Shown: in pieces, positions 47,485 through 54,573 of the stretch | Layout of the letters: every line of letters begins with the position of its first letter | Numbering within the stretch: the first letter of the stretch is position 1 | DNA from: Sphingobacterium kitahiroshimense | GTDB taxonomy: Bacteria; Bacteroidota; Bacteroidia; Sphingobacteriales; Sphingobacteriaceae | Assembly: GCF_025961315.1 (NCBI RefSeq) | Contig: NZ_JAOQNK010000001.1 | Location: forward strand, 3,224,001-3,288,000 | DNA length: 64,000 nt | Direction of reading: 5' to 3' | Program-made: the position numbers and the translations under genes | The notes under the pieces: generated by a model | Told to the model about the DNA's origin: nothing | Database searches by the model: none | The model's input: the letters and a program-made list of their open reading frames with translations, nothing else

Positions 47485-47768
47485 TAATTTTGGCAATTAA
47501 ACAACCTTCTTCATTCCGGATTGGCCACCAAGTATTATTTAACTCTAGAATGAGCCAAAAGAAAATCTAAATCATCTATAAATCCACCATTTTCTAATTT
47601 ATACCTAACCTACAGTTAGGTATAAATTAGAATGCCAAAACAAGTACAAAATAAATGCTCAAAATCATTAGATAAAATTTATAATAAAAAATACCAAGGC
47701 AAGGAATTTTAAAAAATAAATCATTATATTTCATAATATTTACAGCCAATTAAATAATATAGAAAAAA
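47485..47768. other. Gene-free stretch before the oxoamine synthase
   Basis: Follows the relic gene. It holds an 18-bp perfect inverted repeat (47592-47632) and an A+T-rich leader with near-match promoter boxes (TATATTTC at about 47727). No other coding sequence was recognised. Confidence 0.6.
47592..47632. repeat. 18-bp perfect inverted repeat
   Basis: ttctaatttatacctaac and its exact reverse complement flank a 5-nt loop (ctaca). No T run follows on either strand, so it is not an ordinary terminator. It may be an operator or an RNA hairpin of the downstream gene. Confidence 0.6.
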
Positions 47769-49049
47769 ATGCTACCAACTCTTAACCACAACATTGATTT
47801 TACAAAGGCTAGCTTTAAGGAATTTGAAAATATTCCAAACCATGACATGGTCCAATCAGCTACTGCTTTTCAGGAATTTACTGATTACATGAGCGAAAAT
47901 GATCATATGAATTTTCGGTTCGTTACCAAAGGGTGTGGACCAGTCGTTCAAGTGAAAACCTCCTTCATGAAAAATTCAAAGGAATGTATCAGTTTAGTCT
48001 CAAATGACTACCTAAATTTCACCCAGCATCCGAAAGTGAAGCAAGCAGCAATTGAAGGTATAATGAAATATGGAACAGGGGCAGGTGCATCTCCTCTTAT
48101 TGGAGGCCATCATGAATATCATGTTCAACTTGAAGATAAACTATCTGATTTTTTCAATAGACCAACAGGCTCCTCAATTGTCTATACAACAGGATATACA
48201 GCAAATACAGCAACGCTACAATCATTACTAAAAGAAGAAGATTGTGCTATTGTTGATATGGAAGTACACGCTAGTGTTTACGAAGGTTTAAATAGCACAA
48301 ACACAAAACGTTTTCCTCATAATAGTATGATTCATTTGGAAAGAGCTTTGGTTGATGCTCAAAAAAAATTCAGGACAAAACTGGTCATCATTGATGGTGT
48401 TTACTCACAAAATGGAGATCTTGCGAAAATGGATGAAATATATGATCTCTGTGAAAAATATGGTGCTTATTTAATGGTAGATGATGCACATGGCATCGGT
48501 GTAATAGGTGAAAAAGGACGAGGATGCATTGAAGTTTATAATTTATTAAATAAAGTTCACATCATTTCTGGCACTTTAAGCAAAGCATTTGGACATATTG
48601 GCGGTTTTATTGTGTCAACTCCAGAAATTATAAATTATTTACGCTATCAAGCTAGGCAACAAGTATTTTCTTCAACATCATCACCCGCCGCCAATGGCTT
48701 AATTAAAGCGATCGCACTCATTGATGAAGAACCACAATGGAGAACCAAATTAGCAGAAAATATTGCTTATTTTAAAAACGGACTTCTTTCACTGAACTTA
48801 AATATAGGCAGAACACAGTCTCCAATAATTCCTGTGAAGATTGGGGATCCACACAAAACTGCGCAAGTAGCACGAATGCTACTAGAGGCCGGTGTATATG
48901 CAAATTGCATTGTTTATCCTGGTGTTTCTAAAAAAGATGCACGCATCAGAACCAGCTTAATGGCTACACATAGCAAGGAGCATTTAGACCATGTTTTAAA
49001 TGCTTTTGAACATATTGGCAAAAAAATTGATCTTACTAAGACAAGATAA
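47769..49049 (+). CDS. Alpha-oxoamine synthase-family PLP enzyme
   Basis: 426-aa fold-type I PLP enzyme of the group with serine palmitoyltransferase, AONS, KBL and CqsA, which join an amino acid and an acyl thioester with loss of CO2. PLP Lys272 lies in SGTLSKAFGHIGG, the pyridine-contacting Asp in VDDAHGIGVIGEKGRG, and the substrate loop in VSNDYLNFTQHPKVK and YGTGAGASPLIGG. The last segment differs from the GSRFLNG of sphingolipid SPT, so the product is uncertain (sphingoid base, sulfonolipid precursor or an acyl aminoketone). An unusual 60-residue N-terminus precedes the core. Followed by a TetR gene. Confidence 0.8.
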   Translation: MLPTLNHNIDFTKASFKEFENIPNHDMVQSATAFQEFTDYMSENDHMNFRFVTKGCGPVVQVKTSFMKNSKECISLVSNDYLNFTQHPKVKQAAIEGIMKYGTGAGASPLIGGHHEYHVQLEDKLSDFFNRPTGSSIVYTTGYTANTATLQSLLKEEDCAIVDMEVHASVYEGLNSTNTKRFPHNSMIHLERALVDAQKKFRTKLVIIDGVYSQNGDLAKMDEIYDLCEKYGAYLMVDDAHGIGVIGEKGRGCIEVYNLLNKVHIISGTLSKAFGHIGGFIVSTPEIINYLRYQARQQVFSSTSSPAANGLIKAIALIDEEPQWRTKLAENIAYFKNGLLSLNLNIGRTQSPIIPVKIGDPHKTAQVARMLLEAGVYANCIVYPGVSKKDARIRTSLMATHSKEHLDHVLNAFEHIGKKIDLTKTR

Positions 49050-49069
49050 AAGCATCTAATTGAAAGAAA

Positions 49070-49143
49070 GCAATATATTTAATTAACTTTGATCCTAAAG
49101 TTTAACTAAATATATTACGGCAGTGTCTAACTAAATATATTAC
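49070..49143. promoter_or_regulatory. Three-copy 16-bp element before tetR
   Basis: TAACTAAATATATTAC occurs exactly at 49103-49118 and 49128-49143. An inverted copy with 14 of 16 bases lies at 49070-49085 (gcaatatatttaatta on plus). The last copy ends 4 bp before the tetR ATG. The pattern suggests an operator for the regulator, probably autoregulatory. Confidence 0.55.
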
Positions 49144-49147
49144 TTCA

Positions 49148-49783
49148 ATGGCCAGAAAAACGTATCAAGGAGAAAAGAACGATAAAAGTAGAACGATGAC
49201 CAAACTTATCCAAGCAGTGGGTGCAGTTTTGGAAAAAAAAGGATATACAGGACTTTCAATCGCGAATATTGCCAGTACTGCTGGAGTAGACAGAAAATTA
49301 ATCTCAGTATACTTTGGAAGTGTTGATAATCTTATCGAAACATATATAAAAGGTAAGGACTACTGGGTAGAAGCAACCATTGCTGCTGAGGAAACACTTG
49401 CAAAAGCCTCAGGTACTAGCTCTCGCCTTTTCCTTGAAAACTTATTACTGGAGCAAATTGATCAATTCACATTGAATGAAGAAATGCAAAAAGTAGTACT
49501 TTGGCAAATCAGTGAAAAATCTGATATTATGTCCCATGTTACGCAGACTAGAGAGAAGATGAGTGCCCTATTTTTCCCATATTCGGATAAAGAACTCGCT
49601 GGAAAAGATGTTGATCTTAGAGCCGTCTCTAGTTTACTAGTAGCTGGTATATATTATCTTGTGTTGCATACAAAAACAACAGATAGTACCTTTTGTGAGA
49701 TAAACTTAACAACAGAAGAAGGAATAAATCGAATTAAAGATGCTGTTAAATTCATTTTAAAACAGACTTACGGGGTAAAGTAA
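49148..49783 (+). CDS. TetR/AcrR-family transcriptional regulator
   Basis: 211-aa regulator. The N-terminal helix-turn-helix covers about residues 15-60: KLIQAVGAVLEKKGYTGLSI ANIASTAGVDRKLISVYFGSVDNLI. The C-terminal half is helical and variable, as expected for a ligand-binding domain. It lies 98 bp after the oxoamine synthase gene on the same strand and is likely cotranscribed or coupled to it. The ligand is unknown. Confidence 0.88.
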   Translation: MARKTYQGEKNDKSRTMTKLIQAVGAVLEKKGYTGLSIANIASTAGVDRKLISVYFGSVDNLIETYIKGKDYWVEATIAAEETLAKASGTSSRLFLENLLLEQIDQFTLNEEMQKVVLWQISEKSDIMSHVTQTREKMSALFFPYSDKELAGKDVDLRAVSSLLVAGIYYLVLHTKTTDSTFCEINLTTEEGINRIKDAVKFILKQTYGVK

Positions 49784-50211
49784 CGTCAATAGCTTAGTTG
49801 TAATTGACCTATTTTTATTTTCTAAATGTTAATTAAAACACAGTTTTTACATCTAATAAGGAATATCGTAAAACTTAGGATTCAATTTGCCACCATAACG
49901 ATGATAAATATTATGGCTTGCAAAGAACAATAGCATTTAAAAGGTTGTATAATAAATAAACCTCTTGTACAGCAAAATATGATAAGTACAATTACTGAGC
50001 ACTATTAAATTTTAGATGCTGATTCTCAAGATTTACTGAAATTCCTTTACTTCAAAATCTAGGCAATAGCCAATATATAGCAATTAGCGACTAATTAATT
50101 GTTGTTATTTGCCCATTGCCTTGTATGAACCTATATTTTTAACTAAAAACCAAGTAAAATAAAGCTCCGTCAAAATTTAAGCAACACCCATAAAATATGG
50201 TTTAATTATCT
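49784..50211. other. Gene-free stretch after tetR
   Basis: 428 bp with no open frame of note. On the minus strand, 49850-49940 can be read as a fragment ending HNIYHRYGGKLNPKFYDIPY and a stop, which looks like a real protein C-terminus without its upstream part. This may be a gene remnant. Nothing else was recognised. Confidence 0.5.
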
Positions 50212-50703
50212 TCATTTAGCTTTATATCCATTACGTTTGAGTGGAGAGTCATGACGATGCATCAGGCTATCGGGTAAAAACTCTAATTTATATAAAGGTT
50301 GAACAGGCTTATTCTCAAGTTTAGAATTGCCACTGTCTCCTAAAGGGATAGCATTCTTAAAAGAATTTGGTATCGGAGCTGCATCGTCAATGTCAGTTTT
50401 TTTGTGTTGCATATGATAATGAACATTTGGATCTGTCGGAATCTTTAACACCGGAGTATTAGACTTGTAGCGACTTCCTCTCATATTCAAATCTGCACCC
50501 TCCCTATCTATTGGCAGACTATTCGATTTTACTACATTAAAACGTTCATCCGAATTGGGCTCCAATTTTAAATCAAAATTTTTCGATCCGTATTTATTAC
50601 CCTCTGTACCAAACTTAGCACTTGATGTATCTCTGGATACACTATATGCATGTGTTGCAAAAAATGAAATACAGAAACAAACTAAACTTAATATCTTTTT
50701 CAT
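50212..50703 (-). CDS. Secreted hypothetical protein
   Basis: 163 aa from the Met at 50703, with a clear signal peptide (MKKILSLVCFCISFFATHAYS). The mature part is polar, rich in Asn, Asp, Lys and Pro, with no recognisable domain. The frame is open 20 codons upstream, but the signal peptide supports the later start. Divergent from the two-component system, with which it shares the repeat-bearing region 50704-50826. It could be a target of that system. Confidence 0.65.
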   Translation of the reverse strand: MKKILSLVCFCISFFATHAYSVSRDTSSAKFGTEGNKYGSKNFDLKLEPNSDERFNVVKSNSLPIDREGADLNMRGSRYKSNTPVLKIPTDPNVHYHMQHKKTDIDDAAPIPNSFKNAIPLGDSGNSKLENKPVQPLYKLEFLPDSLMHRHDSPLKRNGYKAK

Positions 50704-50737
50704 ATCGAGTATTTTTATAAAATATTTATCTAAAATA

Positions 50738-50800
50738 AAGCTTAATCCTTCATAATGAAACATTAAGCTTGTTAAACATTGTTAAAAGCAATTAAATCAA
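50738..50800. promoter_or_regulatory. Inverted repeat and phased TTAA boxes upstream of the sensor kinase
   Basis: TTAA occurs at 50763, 50772, 50782 and 50792 (spacing 9, 10, 10 bp), with the last three as (G/A)TTAAA. An inverted repeat aagcttaat / attaagctt lies at 50738-50746 and 50762-50770. OmpR-type regulators bind direct repeats with 10-11 bp spacing, so this may be an autoregulatory site. Confidence 0.5.
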
Positions 50801-50812
50801 ATAAAGCATCCC

Positions 50813-50820
50813 TATATTTG
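50813..50820 (+). promoter_or_regulatory. Putative -7 box of the two-component operon
   Basis: TATATTTG, an exact TAnnTTTG, ends only 6 bp before the kinase ATG. If it is used, transcription starts at or next to the start codon, which implies a leaderless or near-leaderless mRNA. There is no -33 box, consistent with activation by the phased TTAA sites. Confidence 0.45.
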
Positions 50821-50826
50821 TAACAA

Positions 50827-52659
50827 ATGAAGAAAAGTAGCATAGTTTTAATTATTAGCTTGATGACCCTAGCATTACTGGGAGTGGCAGCTATGCAATT
50901 TTATTTTATCAGAGAATCCTATCGTCAAAAATCACAATTGTTTGACGAATCGGTCAATGCTTCCTTAACGGCAGTCGCAGGTAAAATAGAACGTCGGGAG
51001 GTAATTGATTTTGCAAAAGTGCAACAGCAAACCAATATCAAAAAATATCAATTTGAGCAGGAGAAGCAAAGGCATCTTGCTGAACAATTGAAAATGCAAA
51101 GAGATCTGGAAAACTTAAGAGCTGATCAATATGCCATAAAAGAAAAATTTAAAGAAGCTGAAGATCAACTAAAAGAAACATTTCCTAGTGTTGTATCTAT
51201 TGAAAATTCATTTTATGAGACTTACATCAATAGAAAAAGTAAAGAAAATGTATTAAGCATTGACGTCATCAAATACAACAGTCCTGATCATGTCATAAAA
51301 GAATATGTAGAAATTGGAGCAACCAAATTTCTACCAAAAGAAAATGCAAAAGATGATAGTGCAAGATTCGTTATACCAACAATAGATCCTATCTTAAAGC
51401 AAGCAATTGAGTATAAAATTGCGACTTTACCTCCAAGATTCAATAAACAGATTGCTAAGAAAATAGTAGATCTTGAAAATAAGTTGGAAAATATGAGCGG
51501 TCAGAATTTGATTGGAACTGGTAAAAATGTATTTGATACTATCGCAGCTATTGGCGGGAAAAGAAGCGGTCTTATTGAAGATGTTGCTATTGGAATGGAG
51601 CTATCCAAACGCCCATTTAGAGAGCGCTTAAATATTAATCTCATTCAAAACTTATTAAAAGAGGAACTTGCAGAAAGAGATATCAATTATCCTTTTAATA
51701 TTGAAGTTCGCGATAGCAGTAATATCGTTTTCAGTGTACAAACCATCGATAATATTATTAAACCAAATAAAATAACTCGTTATTCAACAGCTCTATTTAA
51801 AGGAGATATTGGTTCTCCTCCAGGAAGATTAAGCGTTTATTTTCCTAGAAAAAGTACTATCATTGTTGATAATATGAGTTATCTATTGCTCCCTACAATA
51901 GCTTTGCTTTTCCTATTAATTGGCTGTTTTGCATATACCCTATTAATCATATTCAAACAGAAAAAAGTTTCAGAGATGAAAACTGATTTTATCAACAATA
52001 TGACGCACGAATTTAAAACACCTGTTGCTACAATTATGATAGCTAGTGAATCCTTGCGAGATCCAGAGATCATATCTGATGAGCGTAGAGTAAAGCGTCT
52101 TGCAAATATTATATATGATGAAAATGTGAGATTAGGTAACCATATCGAACGAGTATTAGATATTGCCCGTCTGGAAAAAGAAACATTAAAGTTAGAAAAA
52201 ACACCTATTCACATTAATGATCTGCTTTCAGCAGTATTAGACAGCATGCAACTTCAAATACAAAAAGTAGGTGGCAAATTTGAACATCACTTTGATGCAC
52301 AAAATGATATTGTAGTAGGAGATGAACTTCATTTGTCAAATGTATTTTTCAACTTGGTAGATAATGCTATAAAATACAGTAAAGATAATCCACACATAAT
52401 TGTGAAAACCAAAAATACAAAAGAAAGTATTCAAATTACAATTATTGATAATGGGATTGGAATGGCAAAAGATCATTTATTAAAAATATTTGATCAATTT
52501 TATCGCATTCCTACAGGAAATGTCCACAACGTAAAAGGTTTTGGATTGGGACTATCATATGTTTATGATATTATTAAAAGAATGAATGGTAAAATTCAAG
52601 TAAAAAGCGATAAAGATAAGGGAACGCAGTTTGACATTCTATTACCCATAAAAAATTAA
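50827..52659 (+). CDS. Sensor histidine kinase (RprX-like)
   Basis: 610-aa inner-membrane kinase. An N-terminal helix (about 5-27) and a second one (about 355-378, LLLPTIALLFLLIGCFAYTLLIIF-type) bracket a periplasmic domain of about 320 residues, which includes a coiled-coil stretch near 70-115. The kinase core has His394 in INNMTHEFKTP, then DNAIKYS, IIDNGIGMA and GFGLGLSYVYDI. No HAMP domain is obvious. Followed 59 bp later by its response regulator. Confidence 0.92.
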   Translation: MKKSSIVLIISLMTLALLGVAAMQFYFIRESYRQKSQLFDESVNASLTAVAGKIERREVIDFAKVQQQTNIKKYQFEQEKQRHLAEQLKMQRDLENLRADQYAIKEKFKEAEDQLKETFPSVVSIENSFYETYINRKSKENVLSIDVIKYNSPDHVIKEYVEIGATKFLPKENAKDDSARFVIPTIDPILKQAIEYKIATLPPRFNKQIAKKIVDLENKLENMSGQNLIGTGKNVFDTIAAIGGKRSGLIEDVAIGMELSKRPFRERLNINLIQNLLKEELAERDINYPFNIEVRDSSNIVFSVQTIDNIIKPNKITRYSTALFKGDIGSPPGRLSVYFPRKSTIIVDNMSYLLLPTIALLFLLIGCFAYTLLIIFKQKKVSEMKTDFINNMTHEFKTPVATIMIASESLRDPEIISDERRVKRLANIIYDENVRLGNHIERVLDIARLEKETLKLEKTPIHINDLLSAVLDSMQLQIQKVGGKFEHHFDAQNDIVVGDELHLSNVFFNLVDNAIKYSKDNPHIIVKTKNTKESIQITIIDNGIGMAKDHLLKIFDQFYRIPTGNVHNVKGFGLGLSYVYDIIKRMNGKIQVKSDKDKGTQFDILLPIKN

Positions 52660-52718
52660 ATTTAAAACGATATTAATTTCGTATATTATCATCAATATTC
52701 GAACAAAACCATAAGAAT

Positions 52719-53408
52719 ATGCAGAAGATACTATTAGCAGAAGACGATCCAAACTTAGGAGATTTATTAAAAGATTATTTAGAGCTTAAAGGGAAATTTG
52801 ATGTCACCTTATGTACAGATGGTGAAGAAGCTGTCAATCAATTTCGCAAGAGCAGTTATGATCTTTGCATTTTAGACGTCATGATGCCCAAGAAAGATGG
52901 CTTTACAGTAGGCCGAGAAATCAGGAAAATAAATACAACAACCCCCATCATATTTGCTACTGCAAAAGGTATGATGGAAGATAAAACAGAAGCATTTGAA
53001 CTTGGTGGCGATGATTATATCACAAAACCATTTCGAGTGGAAGAATTACTCCTTCGCATAAATGCATTGCTTAAGCGTGTTGTAAGAGAGAAAGATGATC
53101 AGGTTGTAAGCGATAAATTTGAGATTGGAGAGTACTTCTTCGATTATACAAGTCAACAAATTGCGCATAAAGGTGTGCAACAAAAACTATCAACGAAAGA
53201 AGCGGAATTATTACGTCTACTTTGTCTAAAAAAGAATGATGTACTGACTCGAGAAGAAGCCCTTTTAAAAATTTGGCATGATGACAATTACTTTACAGGC
53301 CGGAGTATGGACGTTTTCTTAAGCAAATTGAGAAAATACCTACGAGATGATCCCAAAGTTGAAATTGTCAATGTACATGGAAAAGGCTATAAATTATTGG
53401 TTAGCTAA
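52719..53408 (+). CDS. OmpR/PhoB-family response regulator (RprY-like)
   Basis: 229 aa. Receiver domain (1-120) with the acidic pair AEDD (Glu8-Asp9-Asp10), phospho-acceptor Asp53 in LDVMMPKKDG, and the KPFR Lys. C-terminal winged helix (about 130-228) with LSTKEAELLRLLCLKKNDVLTRE and RSMDVFLSKLRKYLRDDP. Pairs with the kinase just upstream. A terminator follows. Confidence 0.95.
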   Translation: MQKILLAEDDPNLGDLLKDYLELKGKFDVTLCTDGEEAVNQFRKSSYDLCILDVMMPKKDGFTVGREIRKINTTTPIIFATAKGMMEDKTEAFELGGDDYITKPFRVEELLLRINALLKRVVREKDDQVVSDKFEIGEYFFDYTSQQIAHKGVQQKLSTKEAELLRLLCLKKNDVLTREEALLKIWHDDNYFTGRSMDVFLSKLRKYLRDDPKVEIVNVHGKGYKLLVS

Positions 53409-53428
53409 TACACAATTACTAGAATAAT

Positions 53429-53455
53429 AAAGAGATGTTAAAAACATCTCTTTTT
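53429..53455 (+). terminator. Terminator of the two-component operon
   Basis: 11-bp perfect stem aaagagatgtt / aacatctcttt with a 3-nt loop and five Ts. It contains the ATG at 53435, which therefore should not be used as the start of the next gene. Confidence 0.88.
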
Positions 53456-53470
53456 GTTTATCTTGCAACA

Positions 53471-54238
53471 ATGAAACTATCGATTCCATTTTTTTTAATC
53501 CTTTCAATCTTTTGCTCTTCTACATCGCTTTATGCGCAAAAAGATACTTTACAAAATGATAATCAAGATTTTGAAACCAATGCTAAGCCAATAAATTATA
53601 AGCAATTAATAGTTCCTGCGGCTTTAATGACTTACGGAGTAATCTCATTAAATAGCCCATACCTCAAACATAAGGATCAACAAATAAACAATTCAATTAA
53701 TAATGATCCGTCCAAAACCTTTAAACTTGATAATGTTAGTGTTTTCATTCCTTCTGCAGCGGTCTTTGGGCTTGACTTACTCGGAATACCAAGTAAGCAC
53801 AATTTAAAACAACGCTTAGTGGTAAGTTCGATTGCCCATGCAATCACCTTATCAGCAGTATATACCATAAAAAAAACGACACCTACTTGGAGACCCGATC
53901 GCGCAGATCAAGAATCTTTTCCTTCAGGACATACTGCTGTACCTTTTACCGGTGCAGAAATTCTATGGCAAGAATATAAAGATCAATCCATTTGGTATGG
54001 TATTGCAGGCTATACAATTGCGGCGGGAACAGGTTACCTGAGAATGTATAATCATAAACATTGGTTTTCTGACGTCGCCATGGGAGCTGGTATTGGTATT
54101 ATGGGAACAAAAATTGCATACTGGCTCTTACCATTATTTGATAAACACTTGCAATCAAAAAAAACAAGTTACCTAACGATGGCAATACCATTTTACAATG
54201 GAAAACAAATTGGTTTGTCTGCTAATTTCCAATTTTAA
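53471..54238 (+). CDS. PAP2-family phosphatase
   Basis: 255 aa, secreted or envelope phosphatase for lipid or other phosphomonoesters. It has a signal peptide (MKLSIPFFLILSIFCSSTSLYAQ) and the three PAP2 motifs: KKTTPTWRPDR, FPSGHTAVPF and GYLRMYNHKHWFSD. A short beta-like C-terminal part ends in FQF, so an outer-membrane tail is possible. The upstream ATG at 53435 lies inside the previous terminator stem, so I chose 53471. Confidence 0.85.
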   Translation: MKLSIPFFLILSIFCSSTSLYAQKDTLQNDNQDFETNAKPINYKQLIVPAALMTYGVISLNSPYLKHKDQQINNSINNDPSKTFKLDNVSVFIPSAAVFGLDLLGIPSKHNLKQRLVVSSIAHAITLSAVYTIKKTTPTWRPDRADQESFPSGHTAVPFTGAEILWQEYKDQSIWYGIAGYTIAAGTGYLRMYNHKHWFSDVAMGAGIGIMGTKIAYWLLPLFDKHLQSKKTSYLTMAIPFYNGKQIGLSANFQF

Positions 54239-54279
54239 ACCTTGGTTTATTATCATTTTTATATAAAAGTTACAAAATA

Positions 54280-54310
54280 TTTGTTTTTATAAAACTAATT
54301 CCGATATTTA
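54280..54310 (+). promoter_or_regulatory. Possible promoter of the SAM riboswitch-metE transcript
   Basis: TTTG at 54280-54283, a 21-nt spacer, then TATTTA at 54305-54310. It lies just before the aptamer. The -7 box matches only in part. Confidence 0.35.
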
Positions 54311-54314
54311 CAGC

Positions 54315-54417
54315 GCTTATAGAGAAAGGCAGAGGGAATAGACCCAATGAAGCCTTAGCAACCTGTCGATTGACAAGGTGCTACATTCTACCCCATCAAA
54401 AAGTGGGAATGATAAGC
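54315..54417 (+). ncRNA. SAM-I riboswitch (S-box)
   Basis: The conserved core is clear: P1 strand cttat (54316) pairs with ataag (54412); then agagaaaggcagaggga, gaccc-aatgaagcc, ttagcaacct, and aaggtgctacattct, with P4 between accccat and tgggaat. The order and spacing fit the SAM-I consensus (GAGGGA...CCC...AUGAAGCC..GCAACC...AAGGUGCUA.AUUC). When S-adenosylmethionine is high it should shut off metE through the downstream terminator. Confidence 0.92.
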
Positions 54418-54457
54418 TAGACACAAAATATATCTTGTGCCCTCCTCTCTAAAAGCA

Positions 54458-54508
54458 ATCAAAAAATTTAGTAAATAGATTCAAGAATTTTTGATCGTTT
54501 TTTATTTC
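54458..54508 (+). terminator. Riboswitch expression-platform terminator
   Basis: atcaaaaaatt pairs with aatttttgat (one bulged A), followed by cg and six or more Ts. It lies about 40 bp after the aptamer, so SAM control of metE is likely by transcription attenuation. A smaller hairpin (cacaa / ttgtg, 54422-54439) between them may belong to the alternative fold. Confidence 0.75.
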
Positions 54509-54573
54509 GAATAAAAAAATCCTTCTAATTTCTTGCTTCGTTAAGGTTGAACAAATAAAATAATTTTATATTT

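Larger units (their letters stand above)
54239..54573. other. Riboswitch-containing leader of metE
   Basis: 335 bp without a gene. It holds a likely promoter (54280-54310), the SAM-I aptamer (54315-54417) and the expression-platform terminator (54458-54508), followed by 65 bp to the metE start. Confidence 0.85.

Noticed and set aside
53435..53470. Earlier start for the PAP2 phosphatase
   Set aside because: The ATG lies inside the stem of the preceding terminator, and the signal peptide begins at 53471.
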